64,000 bases of DNA. It comes from Pontibacillus litoralis JSM 072002. GTDB lineage: Bacteria > Bacillota > Bacilli > Bacillales > BH030062. Shown here piece after piece: positions 1 through 9,537 of this stretch. The translations under genes and the position numbers were made by a program. The notes under the pieces are model-generated. The model saw only the letters and a list, made by a program, of their open reading frames with translations, was not told the origin of the DNA and ran no database searches. The stretch is taken from contig NZ_AVPG01000001.1 in NCBI RefSeq assembly GCF_000775615.1, positions 62,001 through 126,000 on the forward strand. Reading direction: 5' to 3'. The first letter of the stretch is position 1; every line of letters begins with the position of its first letter.

Positions 1-478
1 CTAACACTCTCGCCTGTCCTGGTTCATCACTTACCATAATTCCTGCTTCTTTCGGATTAACATAAGCCGCTTTATGGCCTATATCGTTTAAGTATAAACT
101 TAAAATTTGCGCTAATGTATCTTCCCCTACTGCTTTTAAAGCATCCATGCGATACGCGTCATCGGACTCTCCTCGAACAATTGATACAATATGATCGCGA
201 ACACGCTCTGTTAGTTGCGTAGATAAAGACAAACCTTCTAATATTTGTTGAAACCTTCCTATCACGGCTTGTAACGTTTCTTCAAATTCCTTATTTTCTT
301 CCTTTTTCTTTCCTACTTCAATTAGTAAATCTGTCACTTTCCGGTCACTAGAAAAACGCTTTCCTGGTGCAGACACGACTACCAACTGACGCTCCTTATC
401 TTGCAAAATAATGTTAGCTACTTTTTTCAATTGGGTCGCTGATGCAACGGAACTTCCTCCAAACTTTACTACTTTCAT
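1..478 (-). CDS. Aspartate kinase, N-terminal part (cut by window edge)
   Basis: The reading frame starts with ATG at 478 and runs off the window at position 1, so about 159 residues are visible. The N-terminus carries the amino-acid-kinase motif KFGGSS (residues 5-10) and VVSAPGKR, followed by KVTDLL, as in the aspartokinase III type (YclM-like) of Bacillus. The enzyme phosphorylates aspartate in the first step of lysine, threonine and methionine synthesis; the ACT regulatory domains would lie outside the window. It sits downstream of the spo0A terminator on the same strand, a position not held by an aspartokinase in B. subtilis. I see no lysine riboswitch or T-box in the roughly 110 bases before it. 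Confidence 0.9.
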   Translation of the reverse strand, partial: MKVVKFGGSSVASATQLKKVANIILQDKERQLVVVSAPGKRFSSDRKVTDLLIEVGKKKEENKEFEETLQAVIGRFQQILEGLSLSTQLTERVRDHIVSIVRGESDDAYRMDALKAVGEDTLAQILSLYLNDIGHKAAYVNPKEAGIMVSDEPGQARVL

Positions 479-588
479 ATTCCAACACCACTTTTCTTAC
501 TTTTCATATAATTCATAATGTTATCATGAAAGTGTGCTTTCGATAAGTATTTTTTTATTTTTCTTTCAATAAATTTTTAACCAATTAA

Positions 589-614
589 AAAATCTCCGTT
601 TGTTTTAACGGAGA
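589..614 (-). terminator. Rho-independent terminator after spo0A
   Basis: On the minus strand GTCTCCGTT and AACGGAGA form a stem around a short A-rich loop, followed directly by TTTTTT. It lies 18 bases past the spo0A stop codon. Confidence 0.85.
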
Positions 615-631
615 CTTCTGTAAATATATAT

Positions 632-1414
632 TTATGAAACCATATGCTCTAACCGAAGTTTATCTGCCACCATTGCGATGAACTCACTGTTCGTGGGCTT
701 TGCTTTAGTCATGGAGACAGTGTAGCCAAACATGGACGAAATGGAATCAATGTTCCCTCGACTCCATGCGACCTCAATTGCATGACGTATCGCCCGCTCT
801 ACTCTTGAGGCGGTTGTATTGTATTTCTTCGCTATGTCTGGATATAACACTTTAGTAATAGACCCAAGCAAATCGATGTCATTGTAAACCATTGAAATAG
901 CTTCCCGCAAATACATATAGCCTTTAATATGAGCTGGAACGCCAATTTCATGAATAATACTCGTAATGTTAGCGTCTAAATTCGGCTTTTTGTCTTTACG
1001 ATCTTTCGCAGAACGCACTCTCTGATCCAAATTTGAATCCATGCCGTTTACTTGCCGGATATGATCTCGTAAATTCTCTAAATCAAATGGCTTTAATATG
1101 AAATAGGATGCCCCTAAATCTACCGCTTTCTTCGTTACTTCCTCTTGTCCGAAAGCGGTTAACATGATGACATTTGGTAACGATTCCTTCTCTAGATCTT
1201 TCATGCGGCTAAGTACAGCAATTCCATCTACGTGTGGCATAATAATATCTAACACAAGTACATCTGGATCTAATTCTTCCAACATTGTTAAACAATCTTG
1301 ACCATTATATACGGAGCCAATCACTTCAATATCAGATTGTTCGTCAAAATATTCCTCTAACATGGATACTAATTCACGGTTATCATCCGCTAAACAAACT
1401 TTAATCTTTTCCAC
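632..1414 (-). CDS. spo0A: Sporulation master response regulator Spo0A
   Basis: A 260-residue response regulator, close to the 267 residues of B. subtilis Spo0A. The receiver domain covers residues 1-120, with the acidic pair D10/D11, phospho-acceptor D56 in LVLDIIMP and the conserved lysine in ILKPFD. The C-terminal Spo0A DNA-binding domain includes [20 protein letters not shown], the helix-turn-helix that reads 0A boxes. It receives phosphate from Spo0B and switches on sporulation genes. It lies downstream of spoIVB as in other Bacillaceae but is transcriptionally separate, with its own sigma-H-like promoter and a terminator. Confidence 0.98.
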   Translation of the reverse strand: MEKIKVCLADDNRELVSMLEEYFDEQSDIEVIGSVYNGQDCLTMLEELDPDVLVLDIIMPHVDGIAVLSRMKDLEKESLPNVIMLTAFGQEEVTKKAVDLGASYFILKPFDLENLRDHIRQVNGMDSNLDQRVRSAKDRKDKKPNLDANITSIIHEIGVPAHIKGYMYLREAISMVYNDIDLLGSITKVLYPDIAKKYNTTASRVERAIRHAIEVAWSRGNIDSISSMFGYTVSMTKAKPTNSEFIAMVADKLRLEHMVS

Positions 1415-1466
1415 AAAACGTCCTCCTCATTAATTTCGATTTTCTCCCCTATCCTTCCACAATAAA

Positions 1467-1495
1467 CAGTTCTACAATTGTTCTAAAATTCCTTT
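1467..1495 (-). promoter_or_regulatory. Candidate sigma-H promoter of spo0A
   Basis: The minus strand reads AAAGGAATT, 11 bases, GTAGAACTG. This fits the sigma-H consensus RnAGGAwWW-N11/12-RnnGAATww with one mismatch (GAAC for GAAT). It ends 53 bases before the spo0A start, as expected for the sporulation promoter of that gene. Confidence 0.6.
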
Positions 1496-1579
1496 AATTT
1501 TACGATTTTTATTACTTTATATTGCTTTTACTCATTAAATCGATTGATTACGATGAATTACTCCATTTTTCGTTATGTT

Positions 1580-1587
1580 TTGTCGAA
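1580..1587 (+). promoter_or_regulatory. Candidate Spo0A box upstream of spo0A
   Basis: TTGTCGAA matches the 0A box core TGTCGAA and lies about 165 bases upstream of spo0A, just upstream of the sigma-H-like promoter. Autoregulation of spo0A through such boxes is known in B. subtilis; here it is inferred. The rest of 1415-1726 shows no gene. Confidence 0.5.
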
Positions 1588-1726
1588 TCCGCTTTATTTC
1601 AACTAATATTTTCATTATAACATGATGGATAGGTTTGACAATGAGAACAAGGTGGGAACACTTAATTATTTTTAGAATTTTCTAACTAAATAATATAGGG
1701 AACAGTTGATTACCGCTTTTCCTAAC

Positions 1727-1754
1727 AAAAAAAGACAGGTTTTTTCCTGTCCTA
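1727..1754 (-). terminator. Terminator at the end of spoIVB
   Basis: The minus strand reads AGGACAGG, a short AAAAAA loop, CCTGTC and then TTTTTTT. The stem begins at the spoIVB stop codon. Confidence 0.85.
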
Positions 1755-3041
1755 ACTTGCCTTTTTTCGATTTTCTTTATAGATATTTATGCCAGCCTCG
1801 TTTAACATCCACTCAATATGGACACCATATCCTGAGGTCGGATCATTAACAAAAACATGCGTTACTGCACCGATAACTTTTCCACCTTGAATGATTGGGC
1901 TTCCACTCATTCCTTGTACGATACCTCCTGTTGCTTCTAACAATTGAGGATCGGTTATTTTCACAATCATTCCTTTAGTAGCAGGATACTTCTGTGGAAC
2001 AGAACTAACGATTTCCACATCAAATGCTTGCACTTCTTCCCCATTAACAACGGTCAATATTTGAGCTGGCCCTTCTTTTACTTGGTGGGACAATGCAATT
2101 GGCATCGGCTCATCCATAATACCATTGTCTACTTTGCTATCTAATGTACCAAATATCCCAAAAGGACTATTCTTTGTAATATCTCCTATTCGTTTCCCTT
2201 CTTTAGAGAATTCTGCTCTTTTTTCACCTGGTACACCATTACTTCCTTTATTAATAGAAGTAACATCAGAACGATAAATCGTACCATCATGGATCTCAAT
2301 TGGTTTCTTTGTATCCATATCTGAAATAACATGACCTAATGCACCATATTTGCTCGTTTTAGGATGATAAAAGGTCATCGTCCCTATTCCAGCCGCTGAA
2401 TCGCGAATATATAAACCAATGCGATACTTTTTGTCCTGATTATCATAGATCGGTGTTAATGTCGTTTGAAATGTTTTATTTTCCCGTTTCATTTTTAATT
2501 TTAAAGATTGTTCCTTTTTACCTGCTTCTTTTACAAATGGCGCTACATCTTTCATGTCATTAATTTTTTCACCATTTATTTCGAGTAATATATCACCGAC
2601 TTGAATATTCGCTTCTTCGCCCGGAGATGCTTGGCCTGAAGATGTTTTTACTAAATGGTGTCCTACAATTAAGACTCCTTCTGTATGCATTTTCACCCCA
2701 ATGGATTGACCACCAGGTATGACGTTAAAATCATCTAATATCTGTACATCGACTTGCTTTACTGGAAAGCCGGCCATTTCGTACACTATGGAACTTTCGC
2801 CAACTTCATTCCCAATAAATGCATTCTCCTCTTCTTTAACGATTGTATCACCAGCTTTTATCTTTATTGCTGAGGAACCTAACGACGGGATGCTTTCACT
2901 TTGGTGTTTAAACATCGTCACGTTCTTTGGAATAGATACATACGTTTGAACCGGTTTGATAAAGGGCAAACTAATCATCACCAGTAGGAGCAGGAGCCCT
3001 AACGTTTTTCGAATATATTCTTGCATGCTCAATAACTTCAC
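1752..3041 (-). CDS. spoIVB: SpoIVB serine peptidase (S55), sigma-K checkpoint signal
   Basis: A 429-residue protein with an N-terminal membrane anchor (about residues 12-30), a PDZ domain around residues 105-200 containing the substrate loop ending in GVKM, and a C-terminal S55 peptidase domain. The catalytic serine is in GMSGSPI (S379) and the histidine in [11 protein letters not shown] (about residue 237). Made in the forespore, it crosses the inner forespore membrane and cleaves SpoIVFA so that pro-sigma-K is processed. The frame starts with GTG at 3041; a TTG at 3032 is better spaced behind AGGAGAG, so the true start may be slightly downstream. It lies between recN and spo0A as in B. subtilis. 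Confidence 0.96.
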   Translation of the reverse strand: MKLLSMQEYIRKTLGLLLLLVMISLPFIKPVQTYVSIPKNVTMFKHQSESIPSLGSSAIKIKAGDTIVKEEENAFIGNEVGESSIVYEMAGFPVKQVDVQILDDFNVIPGGQSIGVKMHTEGVLIVGHHLVKTSSGQASPGEEANIQVGDILLEINGEKINDMKDVAPFVKEAGKKEQSLKLKMKRENKTFQTTLTPIYDNQDKKYRIGLYIRDSAAGIGTMTFYHPKTSKYGALGHVISDMDTKKPIEIHDGTIYRSDVTSINKGSNGVPGEKRAEFSKEGKRIGDITKNSPFGIFGTLDSKVDNGIMDEPMPIALSHQVKEGPAQILTVVNGEEVQAFDVEIVSSVPQKYPATKGMIVKITDPQLLEATGGIVQGMSGSPIIQGGKVIGAVTHVFVNDPTSGYGVHIEWMLNEAGINIYKENRKKAS

Positions 3042-3173
3042 TCTCCTCGCTCCTAACCCATAACTTTTTTTTATTTGTCTGTACCTTTAATTTGACCTTA
3101 CATCGTTTATTTTAAACCTTGCAAACTTGAGAAAAACAAGGGAAGTTTTCCTATATTGTCGTTGTAATACCAT

Positions 3174-3202
3174 AAAAAAACCACCTAAAAAAAGGTGGTT
3201 TA
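3174..3202 (-). terminator. Terminator after recN
   Basis: AACCACCT and AGGTGGTT pair around a T-rich loop and are followed by a run of T on the minus strand, just past the recN stop. It likely ends the long accB-recN run. Confidence 0.85.
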
Positions 3203-3205
3203 CTT

Positions 3206-4933
3206 TTATTTATGTTTCATTTTTTCCGCGAGATCTAACAATTCCTTCGCATGAACACGAGTAGTTTCTGTTAATTGTGCACCACTAATCATACGACTCA
3301 ATTCATCCACTTTATCTTCCTTTGAAAGTTGGTGAACGATGGTTTTCGTGCGGTCCGCTTTCATCTCTTTCTTAATATATAAATGCGTGTCAGCCATTGC
3401 TGCTACTTGTGGCAAATGAGAAATACATAATACTTGGGAAGATGATGAAATGCCGTAAATTTTTTCTGCTATTGCTTGAGCAACGCGTCCACTAACACCC
3501 GTATCCACTTCATCGAAAATAACCGAAGTGACACCTTGATGCTTAGAGAAAATGCGCTTTAATGCCAACATAATACGAGATAACTCCCCACCACTAGCTA
3601 CTTTGTGAATATCTTTTAATGGTTCTCCAGGGTTCGTCGTAATCATAAATTTTACTACATCGTACCCATTCATCCCGATTTTCACATGACATCCATTGAC
3701 TTGGGGATCTTTAATTGTACCGTCCACATACGAAAAATCCACACCAAAGGAAGCCTTTTCTAAATATAAATCCTGTAATTCTTCATGAATTGCACTAGTC
3801 AAGTTAGTTGCAGCCTGAAGACGAAGATCGTGCAAATGCTTAGCTTCTAATGCAACATCTTCCGCTTTTTCACGTAATTCTAATTCCAATTTTTCAATAT
3901 GCGTATCCTTATGTTTGATTTGATCAATTTCATCTTCTATTGTGGCAGCGTACTCTAATATTTCGTTCACGGATTGACCATACTTTTTCTTTAAGCGATT
4001 TATTTCATTTAAACGAGATTCAATGGAGTCCAATTCTTCTTCATTGTACTCTAATTGATCTAACTGATTGCGTAAATCATAAGTTAATTCTTCGACTAAA
4101 TAATAATGATTCGACAATTCCTCCGTCTTCTTCGCAATATCTTGATCATATTCATTCGCATGTTCTAAAGACGATAAAGATAAGGACAACCAGTCTAAAG
4201 CCTTTTGTTCTCCATGAAGCGCATGGTAAGCATCGTGTAACGCCTTATAAATACGTTCATAATTCGCTAATCGACTACGTTCTTCTGTTAATTGTTCATC
4301 TTCATTTGGTTGTAAATTTGCCTCTAATAACTCATTGCATTGAAATTGTAATAAATCTAGGCGTTGAGCCATTTCTTGTTCATTTTCACTTAATTCTTTA
4401 TGTCGCTTCTTTAAACTTTCGAATTGTTTGTACAACTTCATGAAATCATTTTTTGCTAGCTGTATACGTTCCCGATCATATAAGTCTAACAATTCAATGT
4501 GTCGGTCAACGTCCATCAATGATTGCGTTTCGTGCTGGGTATGTATATCAATCAACGTTTGACCAAACTCCCGAAGAATAGCAAGTGTTACCAATTTCCC
4601 GTTCACACGACATATGCTTTTGCCATTCGCACTAATGGTTCGATTCAATATGAGCATGCCGTCATCCATTAACTCAACACCAAACAACTTCGCCTTTTCA
4701 TATGCTCGGTGATGCTCGTCGTCTATAAAGAATAAGCCTTCGATTTCTGCTTTTTTCGTGCCATAACGAACAAATTCTGCCGAGCCTCGGCCTCCTGTCA
4801 ATAATTGTATCGCATCAATAATAATGGATTTCCCTGCGCCAGTTTCCCCAGTGAGAACCGTTAATCCTTCTTGAAATGAAATGGTAACTTCTTCAATAAT
4901 CGCAAAGTCTTTAATGGATAATTCAGCTAACAC
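3206..4933 (-). CDS. recN: DNA repair protein RecN
   Basis: An SMC-like ATPase of 575 residues, the usual length. Walker A GETGAGKS is at residues 29-36, a long coiled coil fills residues 150-370, the ABC-type signature is in ASGGELSRIMLALKR and Walker B is VIFDEVDTGVSG. RecN gathers at double-strand breaks and promotes end joining with sister DNA before recombination. The start is GTG at 4933, eight bases behind AGGTG. It follows argR, as in most Firmicutes, and is last before a strong terminator. Confidence 0.98.
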   Translation of the reverse strand: MLAELSIKDFAIIEEVTISFQEGLTVLTGETGAGKSIIIDAIQLLTGGRGSAEFVRYGTKKAEIEGLFFIDDEHHRAYEKAKLFGVELMDDGMLILNRTISANGKSICRVNGKLVTLAILREFGQTLIDIHTQHETQSLMDVDRHIELLDLYDRERIQLAKNDFMKLYKQFESLKKRHKELSENEQEMAQRLDLLQFQCNELLEANLQPNEDEQLTEERSRLANYERIYKALHDAYHALHGEQKALDWLSLSLSSLEHANEYDQDIAKKTEELSNHYYLVEELTYDLRNQLDQLEYNEEELDSIESRLNEINRLKKKYGQSVNEILEYAATIEDEIDQIKHKDTHIEKLELELREKAEDVALEAKHLHDLRLQAATNLTSAIHEELQDLYLEKASFGVDFSYVDGTIKDPQVNGCHVKIGMNGYDVVKFMITTNPGEPLKDIHKVASGGELSRIMLALKRIFSKHQGVTSVIFDEVDTGVSGRVAQAIAEKIYGISSSSQVLCISHLPQVAAMADTHLYIKKEMKADRTKTIVHQLSKEDKVDELSRMISGAQLTETTRVHAKELLDLAEKMKHK

Positions 4934-4960
4934 GAGCTAGCACCTCAACTTTTCTTTAGT

Positions 4961-5410
4961 TTACAACATGTTTAGAAAACGATTCTGGGTCTGGACACTC
5001 TCATCCTCAGAACGGCAAATAATTAAAATGGTGTCGTCTCCACAAATCGTACCTAATATTTCATCCCAGTCTAAATTATCAATCAGTGCACCGACAGCAT
5101 TCGCATTTCCGGGTAACGTTTTCATCACGATTAAGTGACCTGCTGTATCCATTCTTATGAAAGCATCCATCATGAGTCGCTTAAGTTTCTCTAAAGGGTT
5201 GAAGCGTTGGTCTGCAGGCAAACTATATTTATAACGACCGTCCATCGTTGGAACTTTAACGAGATGCAATTCCTTAATATCGCGGGATACGGTTGCTTGC
5301 GTGACATTATAGCCTAACGATTTTAATTGATAGACGAGATCATCTTGCGTCTCTATATCATTATCGGCGATCAATTCTCTTATTTTTATATGCCGTTGAC
5401 CTTTATTCAT
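4961..5410 (-). CDS. argR: Arginine repressor ArgR/AhrC
   Basis: A 149-residue regulator when started at the ATG behind GAGGGAGTT; the longer frame back to 5470 lacks family support. The N-terminal winged helix contains [16 protein letters not shown], and the C-terminal hexamerisation and arginine-binding domain contains [15 protein letters not shown]. With arginine bound it represses biosynthetic arg genes and activates catabolic ones. It sits between tlyA and recN, the standard Bacillus arrangement. Confidence 0.97.
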   Translation of the reverse strand: MNKGQRHIKIRELIADNDIETQDDLVYQLKSLGYNVTQATVSRDIKELHLVKVPTMDGRYKYSLPADQRFNPLEKLKRLMMDAFIRMDTAGHLIVMKTLPGNANAVGALIDNLDWDEILGTICGDDTILIICRSEDESVQTQNRFLNML

Positions 5411-5454
5411 ACAAACTCCCTCGTTTCGTTTAAAATAATCCATGATGAACGTGT

Positions 5455-5486
5455 AAAAAGGAGCCACCAATGTAGCCCCTTTTTCC
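5455..5486 (-). terminator. Probable terminator between tlyA and argR
   Basis: On the minus strand GGGGCTAC and GGTGGCTCC can pair (with G-U pairs) around a short loop, followed by TTTTT. It lies right after the tlyA stop. Partial read-through to argR-recN is likely. Confidence 0.55.
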
Positions 5487-5487
5487 C

Positions 5488-6300
5488 TTAATGTGCATCA
5501 TGTGCTTGTTGAACGATGTCATTTATGTCTACATTAGGGTTCATCATTCCTTCTCCATTCTCACTTAGTTGCAGATGAGCCAAAAATTCAATATTTCCAT
5601 CGCCTCCAGTGATAGGAGAATAGGTTACATCCTTTACAATGTACCCAATTGATACTGCAAATTGTAGTATATCTTGTAACACTTGCTTATGCACTTTCTT
5701 GTCACGAACAATTCCTTTTTTACCAACTTGTTCTCGTCCCGCTTCAAACTGAGGTTTGATTAACGCTGCAACATCACCTTGCTTTACCAATACAGTCGCC
5801 AATACTGGTAAAATCAACTTTAAAGAAATAAAGGAAACGTCAATAGAAGCGATAGAAGGAACCCCATGCTGTAAATCTTCTGGAGTTACGTAACGGAAGT
5901 TTGTCCGCTCCATCACAATAACTCGATCATCATTTCGCAGTTTCCAATCTAATTGATTGTAGCCTACATCAATCGCATAGCTTTTCACTGCCCCGTTCTG
6001 TAATGCACAATCGGTAAATCCACCAGTTGATGAACCAATGTCAATTAATGTTTTTCCTTCTACCTGAAAATCAAATGTTTGGAGCGCTTTCTCTAACTTA
6101 AGTCCTCCACGGCTTACATATGGAATGGCTTTGCCTTTCACTTGTATAGTAATGGTTTCGTCTACTTTCATACCTGGCTTATCCAATTTCATATGATCAG
6201 TACAAACTAAACCAGCCATAATCGTCCGCTTAGCCTTTTCTCTCGTTTCAAATAGTCCACGTTCTACTAATAACGTATCAAGTCTTACTTTCCTCGACAT
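5488..6300 (-). CDS. tlyA: TlyA-family rRNA 2'-O-methyltransferase (YqxC)
   Basis: A 270-residue protein with an N-terminal S4 RNA-binding domain ([20 protein letters not shown], residues 6-25) and an FtsJ-type Rossmann methyltransferase with the SAM motif [16 protein letters not shown]. The family methylates ribose in 16S and/or 23S rRNA (capreomycin sensitivity in mycobacteria); some members were also called haemolysins. The start lies 5 bases after the dxs stop, so the two are cotranscribed. Substrate in this organism is inferred from the family only. Confidence 0.93.
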   Translation of the reverse strand: MSRKVRLDTLLVERGLFETREKAKRTIMAGLVCTDHMKLDKPGMKVDETITIQVKGKAIPYVSRGGLKLEKALQTFDFQVEGKTLIDIGSSTGGFTDCALQNGAVKSYAIDVGYNQLDWKLRNDDRVIVMERTNFRYVTPEDLQHGVPSIASIDVSFISLKLILPVLATVLVKQGDVAALIKPQFEAGREQVGKKGIVRDKKVHKQVLQDILQFAVSIGYIVKDVTYSPITGGDGNIEFLAHLQLSENGEGMMNPNVDINDIVQQAHDAH

Positions 6301-6305
6301 ATGTC

Positions 6306-8198
6306 TTAAGCCCTCTGTTTCTTATTTGGTAAAATATCTTTCACTTTTGCTTGTATATTCTCTTTTGTTAAGCCAATTTCATTATACAGTTCTTTCACGC
6401 TTCCATGTTCAATAAAGCGATCAGGCACTCCCATACGTTCGATGATTTGGCCGTGGTAGTTATTCTCTTCAGCAAATTCTAATACGCCACTTCCAAAGCC
6501 ACCTTTTAGTATACCTTCTTCGACTGTTAGCATTGGAATTTGTTGCTTCATCAACTTGTGGAGCATTGACTCATCCATCGGTTTGATAAATCGGGCATTC
6601 ACAACACTAACAAAGATTCCTTGTTTCTCTAATTCCTTACTCGCTTCTAACGCCATTGGAATGGTCGTCCCGAACGTTAAAATAACAGCATGATTTCCTT
6701 CCTGCAACACTTCCCATGAACCAATCGGTATCGTTTTTAAGTCTTGATCCATCGGAACACCTAAACCGTTACCCCGCGGATATCGAACGGCAATCGGACC
6801 TTCATTATATTCTAAAGCAGTATGAACTAAATGCTGACCTTCATTTTCGTCTTTCGGCATCGTGATCACAATATTCGGTAAAGCTCGTAAAAAAGAAATG
6901 TCGAATACACCTTGGTGCGTTTCGCCGTCTGCCCCGACTAGACCGGCACGATCCACCCCAATCATTACATTTAAGTTTTGACGACAAATGTCGTGAACAA
7001 GTTGGTCGTATGCTCGTTGTAAAAATGTGGAGTACATTGCTAAAAATGGCTTCATTCCTTGAGTAGCCATTCCAGCAGCTAAAGTAGCGGCATGCTGTTC
7101 AGCAATTCCGACATCAAATAATCGATCAGGGAATTCTTCACCAAATTTCTCTAGTTTAGATCCTAAAATCATCGCAGGAGTAATAGCAGCAATTCTACTG
7201 TCTTCTCTCGCTTTTTTAATAACCGCATCACTAATAACCTCGCTCCAAGCAGGAGGAGCATTCACAGGTTTAATTTTCTCACCTGATTCAATCTTATACG
7301 GTCCAACACCGTGCCACTTATCCTTCTCATCTGATTCAGCTGGATGGTATCCTTTTCCTTTTTGTGTCATCACATGGACAAGTACAGGCCCTTTTGTCTT
7401 TTTGGCATATTGTAAATTCTCCAATAGGTCTTCAAAACTATGCCCATTCACAGGACCAAAATACGTAAACCCTAATTCCTCAAAAAACATTCCAGGAACT
7501 ACGAAATATTTCATACTATCCTTCATTCGTTCTGCAGCGGCTGCCATTTTTCCACCAACAGCAGGAATCCGCTTAAGTAACCATTCCATTTCATCTTTCA
7601 CCCAATGGTACTTTCTTGCACTACGCATTCTTCCTAGTATATTGTGAATAGCTCCAACGTTATTCGCAATAGACATCTCATTATCATTCAATATAACGAT
7701 AACATTCTTTTCTTCATCGCCAATGTGATTTAAAGCTTCAAGAGCCATTCCTCCGGTCAACGCACCATCGCCTATAATGGGAAGAATTGCATGATCCTCC
7801 CCTTTAAGGTCACGAGCAATCGCCATACCCATTGCTGCAGATAAAGAAGTAGAACTATGCCCTGTCTCCCAAACATCATGCTCGCTTTCGCAACGCTTTG
7901 GAAAACCGCATAGCCCTTGATATTGACGTAATGTATCAAATTGGATTGATCTTCCTGTTAGAATTTTATGAATATAAGCTTGATGACCAACATCAAATAA
8001 AAGCTTATCTTTAGGACTGTCAAATACTTTATGAAGGGCTAGCGTTAATTCAACAACACCTAAATTAGCTCCTAAATGCCCACCTGTCGTCGATAATTGT
8101 TCTATTAAAAATGTTCTTATGGAATCAGATAATTGTTCTAACTGTTTATTAGAATAGCCCTTTAAAAAGGAAGGATCTTTAATCTGCTGTAATTCCAT
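6306..8198 (-). CDS. dxs: 1-deoxy-D-xylulose-5-phosphate synthase
   Basis: The 630-residue length is typical. The thiamine diphosphate and Mg motif is [15 protein letters not shown], the central transketolase domain has [20 protein letters not shown], and a transketolase C-terminal domain follows. Dxs condenses pyruvate and glyceraldehyde 3-phosphate, the entry step of the MEP isoprenoid pathway, which feeds IspA upstream in the same gene run. It starts 16 bases after the oapA stop, so oapA and dxs are probably one transcript. Confidence 0.98.
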   Translation of the reverse strand: MELQQIKDPSFLKGYSNKQLEQLSDSIRTFLIEQLSTTGGHLGANLGVVELTLALHKVFDSPKDKLLFDVGHQAYIHKILTGRSIQFDTLRQYQGLCGFPKRCESEHDVWETGHSSTSLSAAMGMAIARDLKGEDHAILPIIGDGALTGGMALEALNHIGDEEKNVIVILNDNEMSIANNVGAIHNILGRMRSARKYHWVKDEMEWLLKRIPAVGGKMAAAAERMKDSMKYFVVPGMFFEELGFTYFGPVNGHSFEDLLENLQYAKKTKGPVLVHVMTQKGKGYHPAESDEKDKWHGVGPYKIESGEKIKPVNAPPAWSEVISDAVIKKAREDSRIAAITPAMILGSKLEKFGEEFPDRLFDVGIAEQHAATLAAGMATQGMKPFLAMYSTFLQRAYDQLVHDICRQNLNVMIGVDRAGLVGADGETHQGVFDISFLRALPNIVITMPKDENEGQHLVHTALEYNEGPIAVRYPRGNGLGVPMDQDLKTIPIGSWEVLQEGNHAVILTFGTTIPMALEASKELEKQGIFVSVVNARFIKPMDESMLHKLMKQQIPMLTVEEGILKGGFGSGVLEFAEENNYHGQIIERMGVPDRFIEHGSVKELYNEIGLTKENIQAKVKDILPNKKQRA

Positions 8199-8214
8199 GC
8201 TTTGTCACTCACCT

Positions 8215-8823
8215 TCATTGAAGTTTCTTCGAGCTCTTCTTTTTCTTATTGTTTCGCGAAACAATATTCACCTTCAGTTTACGCTCAATCAGAGATATAA
8301 CACGGGCTGCAAAGAAAATGATTTCTGTTGAATGATGCACGGCAAAATATTTACCTAACGCTTTGCCCCCTACTGTTATTGCTGCGACAAGACTAGTAAA
8401 AACTACGGATATAACAAAATATAGCGTCGATTCGTCTGTTTGCCCTAACATAGAGGTAATTCGTAATACAACTAAAGTAGACGCTGTTCCACTAATAACC
8501 CCTGCAATATCCCCGATTACATCGTTACAAAAACTCGCAAATCGATCTGCATTTCGAACTATCGTAATGGATTGCTTTGCACCATTTACTTTCTCTGCTG
8601 CCATGGCATGAAAGGGTACTTCATTTGCAGCGGTAGCCGCTATTCCTAGCATGTCAAATATTACCCCAATAAATACAATTGTAAACACGATGATGATACC
8701 TACTAAATAATACACATCATTTAATAACATAGTGGAAATTACTGAAAAAATAGCCGCTAACACAAATGTGATAACGGCAATACTAACACTAAACTTTATA
8801 GACTTCTGTAGTTGTGTTTTCAT
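8215..8823 (-). CDS. oapA: OLE-associated membrane protein OapA
   Basis: A 202-residue membrane protein with predicted helices near residues 13-33, 38-62, 102-123 and 130-158 and a very basic C-terminus (NNKKKKSSKKL) suited to RNA binding. The DxxxD motif D101-VIG-D105 matches the conserved aspartates described for OapA, whose mutation in B. halodurans gives a dominant-negative phenotype. It lies directly downstream of the structured RNA region and upstream of dxs, the published OLE-oapA-dxs order. OapA holds OLE RNA at the membrane; the complex has been linked to alcohol, cold and magnesium stress. The ATG at 8823 follows AGAGGTTAAATAG. The assignment rests on synteny, topology and motif, not on alignment. 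Confidence 0.88.
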   Translation of the reverse strand: MKTQLQKSIKFSVSIAVITFVLAAIFSVISTMLLNDVYYLVGIIIVFTIVFIGVIFDMLGIAATAANEVPFHAMAAEKVNGAKQSITIVRNADRFASFCNDVIGDIAGVISGTASTLVVLRITSMLGQTDESTLYFVISVVFTSLVAAITVGGKALGKYFAVHHSTEIIFFAARVISLIERKLKVNIVSRNNKKKKSSKKLQ

Positions 8824-8879
8824 CTATTTAACCTCTATTTGTATTCGTTCATTTGTGTTATATAACCATAAATACAGAA

Positions 8880-9484
8880 TGGTCACTTAAAAGGTAAAAA
8901 CTACGGCTTAGGTCCAGTAGGTTTTCCCAAGTGGATACCACGTGTTGCCACGTCGGCGGTTCCCCTTTAAATCCACCTTAGCTCCGTCACCGAAAGCTAG
9001 ACTAGATTACCACTTAGTCCGCACTATAATCCCTTTGAAGTGTCTGACAGAACAGTCTAGGAGATTTCCTCAACAGTCTTTAACTGATTCCTAGCCTCTT
9101 TTGCAACACTGATTTCATATAGATGTTAAACATTATTGTAGTGGCCACCCACAAGAATGTTTATAACCATAATCCCCTCAGGGTCACTCAAGGCAGGCTA
9201 CGCTACGCGTAATACTTCCCATTAAGCACCACCACATAGGTTCATACCCCATTTCATAGAAGACGTATGAGAACAGCCTCCCACAAGAATGGGCCTCCGC
9301 GGAAGCAGGGTCAACGCCCACATGCCATTGTGGATCGCCCTTCAACCTTAACTCCCAGCATCGACCCAAGGCTGGGCGCCTCAAGCCGACACAAGGAACT
9401 TCATCGATGTGCCCTTTGGCGGATTTTTAGGCCCGCCTTCAGAATCAGAGGACCGACTAGAATACTGCACCATCCTGATTTTAT
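8880..9484 (-). ncRNA. ole: OLE RNA (Ornate, Large, Extremophilic)
   Basis: This roughly 600-base stretch between ispA and oapA lacks a convincing reading frame yet is rich in local pairing and less AT-rich than other spacers. On the minus strand there are hairpins such as GGCGG...CCGCC (near 9425), CCCAGC...GCTGGG (near 9365), CCACA...TGTGG (near 9330) and CGTG-GCAA-CACG with a GNRA-type loop (near 8950). Size, orientation, place after ispA and an OapA gene downstream all match OLE RNA. The 5' end is inferred from a promoter at 9491-9519; the 3' end is approximate since no clear terminator separates it from oapA, suggesting processing or joint transcription. Confidence 0.85.
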
Positions 9485-9490
9485 ATTTAC

Positions 9491-9519
9491 AATATACCAT
9501 AACACGCTGCATTACTCAA
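9491..9519 (-). promoter_or_regulatory. Sigma-A-type promoter of OLE RNA
   Basis: The minus strand has TTGAGT (9514-9519), a 17-base spacer and TATATT (9491-9496), beginning 19 bases after the ispA stop codon. It would start a transcript near 9484, giving a separate RNA of about 600 bases. Confidence 0.7.
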
Positions 9520-9537
9520 CGAATATGAATGATCTAT

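Noticed and set aside
479-588. Lysine riboswitch or T-box in front of the aspartokinase
   Set aside because: The space is short and AT-rich, and none of the conserved motifs of either element is visible.
3940-4443. 167-residue antisense frame within recN
   Set aside because: It is a shadow of the recN coiled-coil codons, without ribosome site or family likeness.
8880-9484. Group II intron or other mobile element remnant
   Set aside because: No reverse-transcriptase frame, no domain V-like 3' hairpin and no intron boundaries were seen; synteny with oapA explains the structure better.
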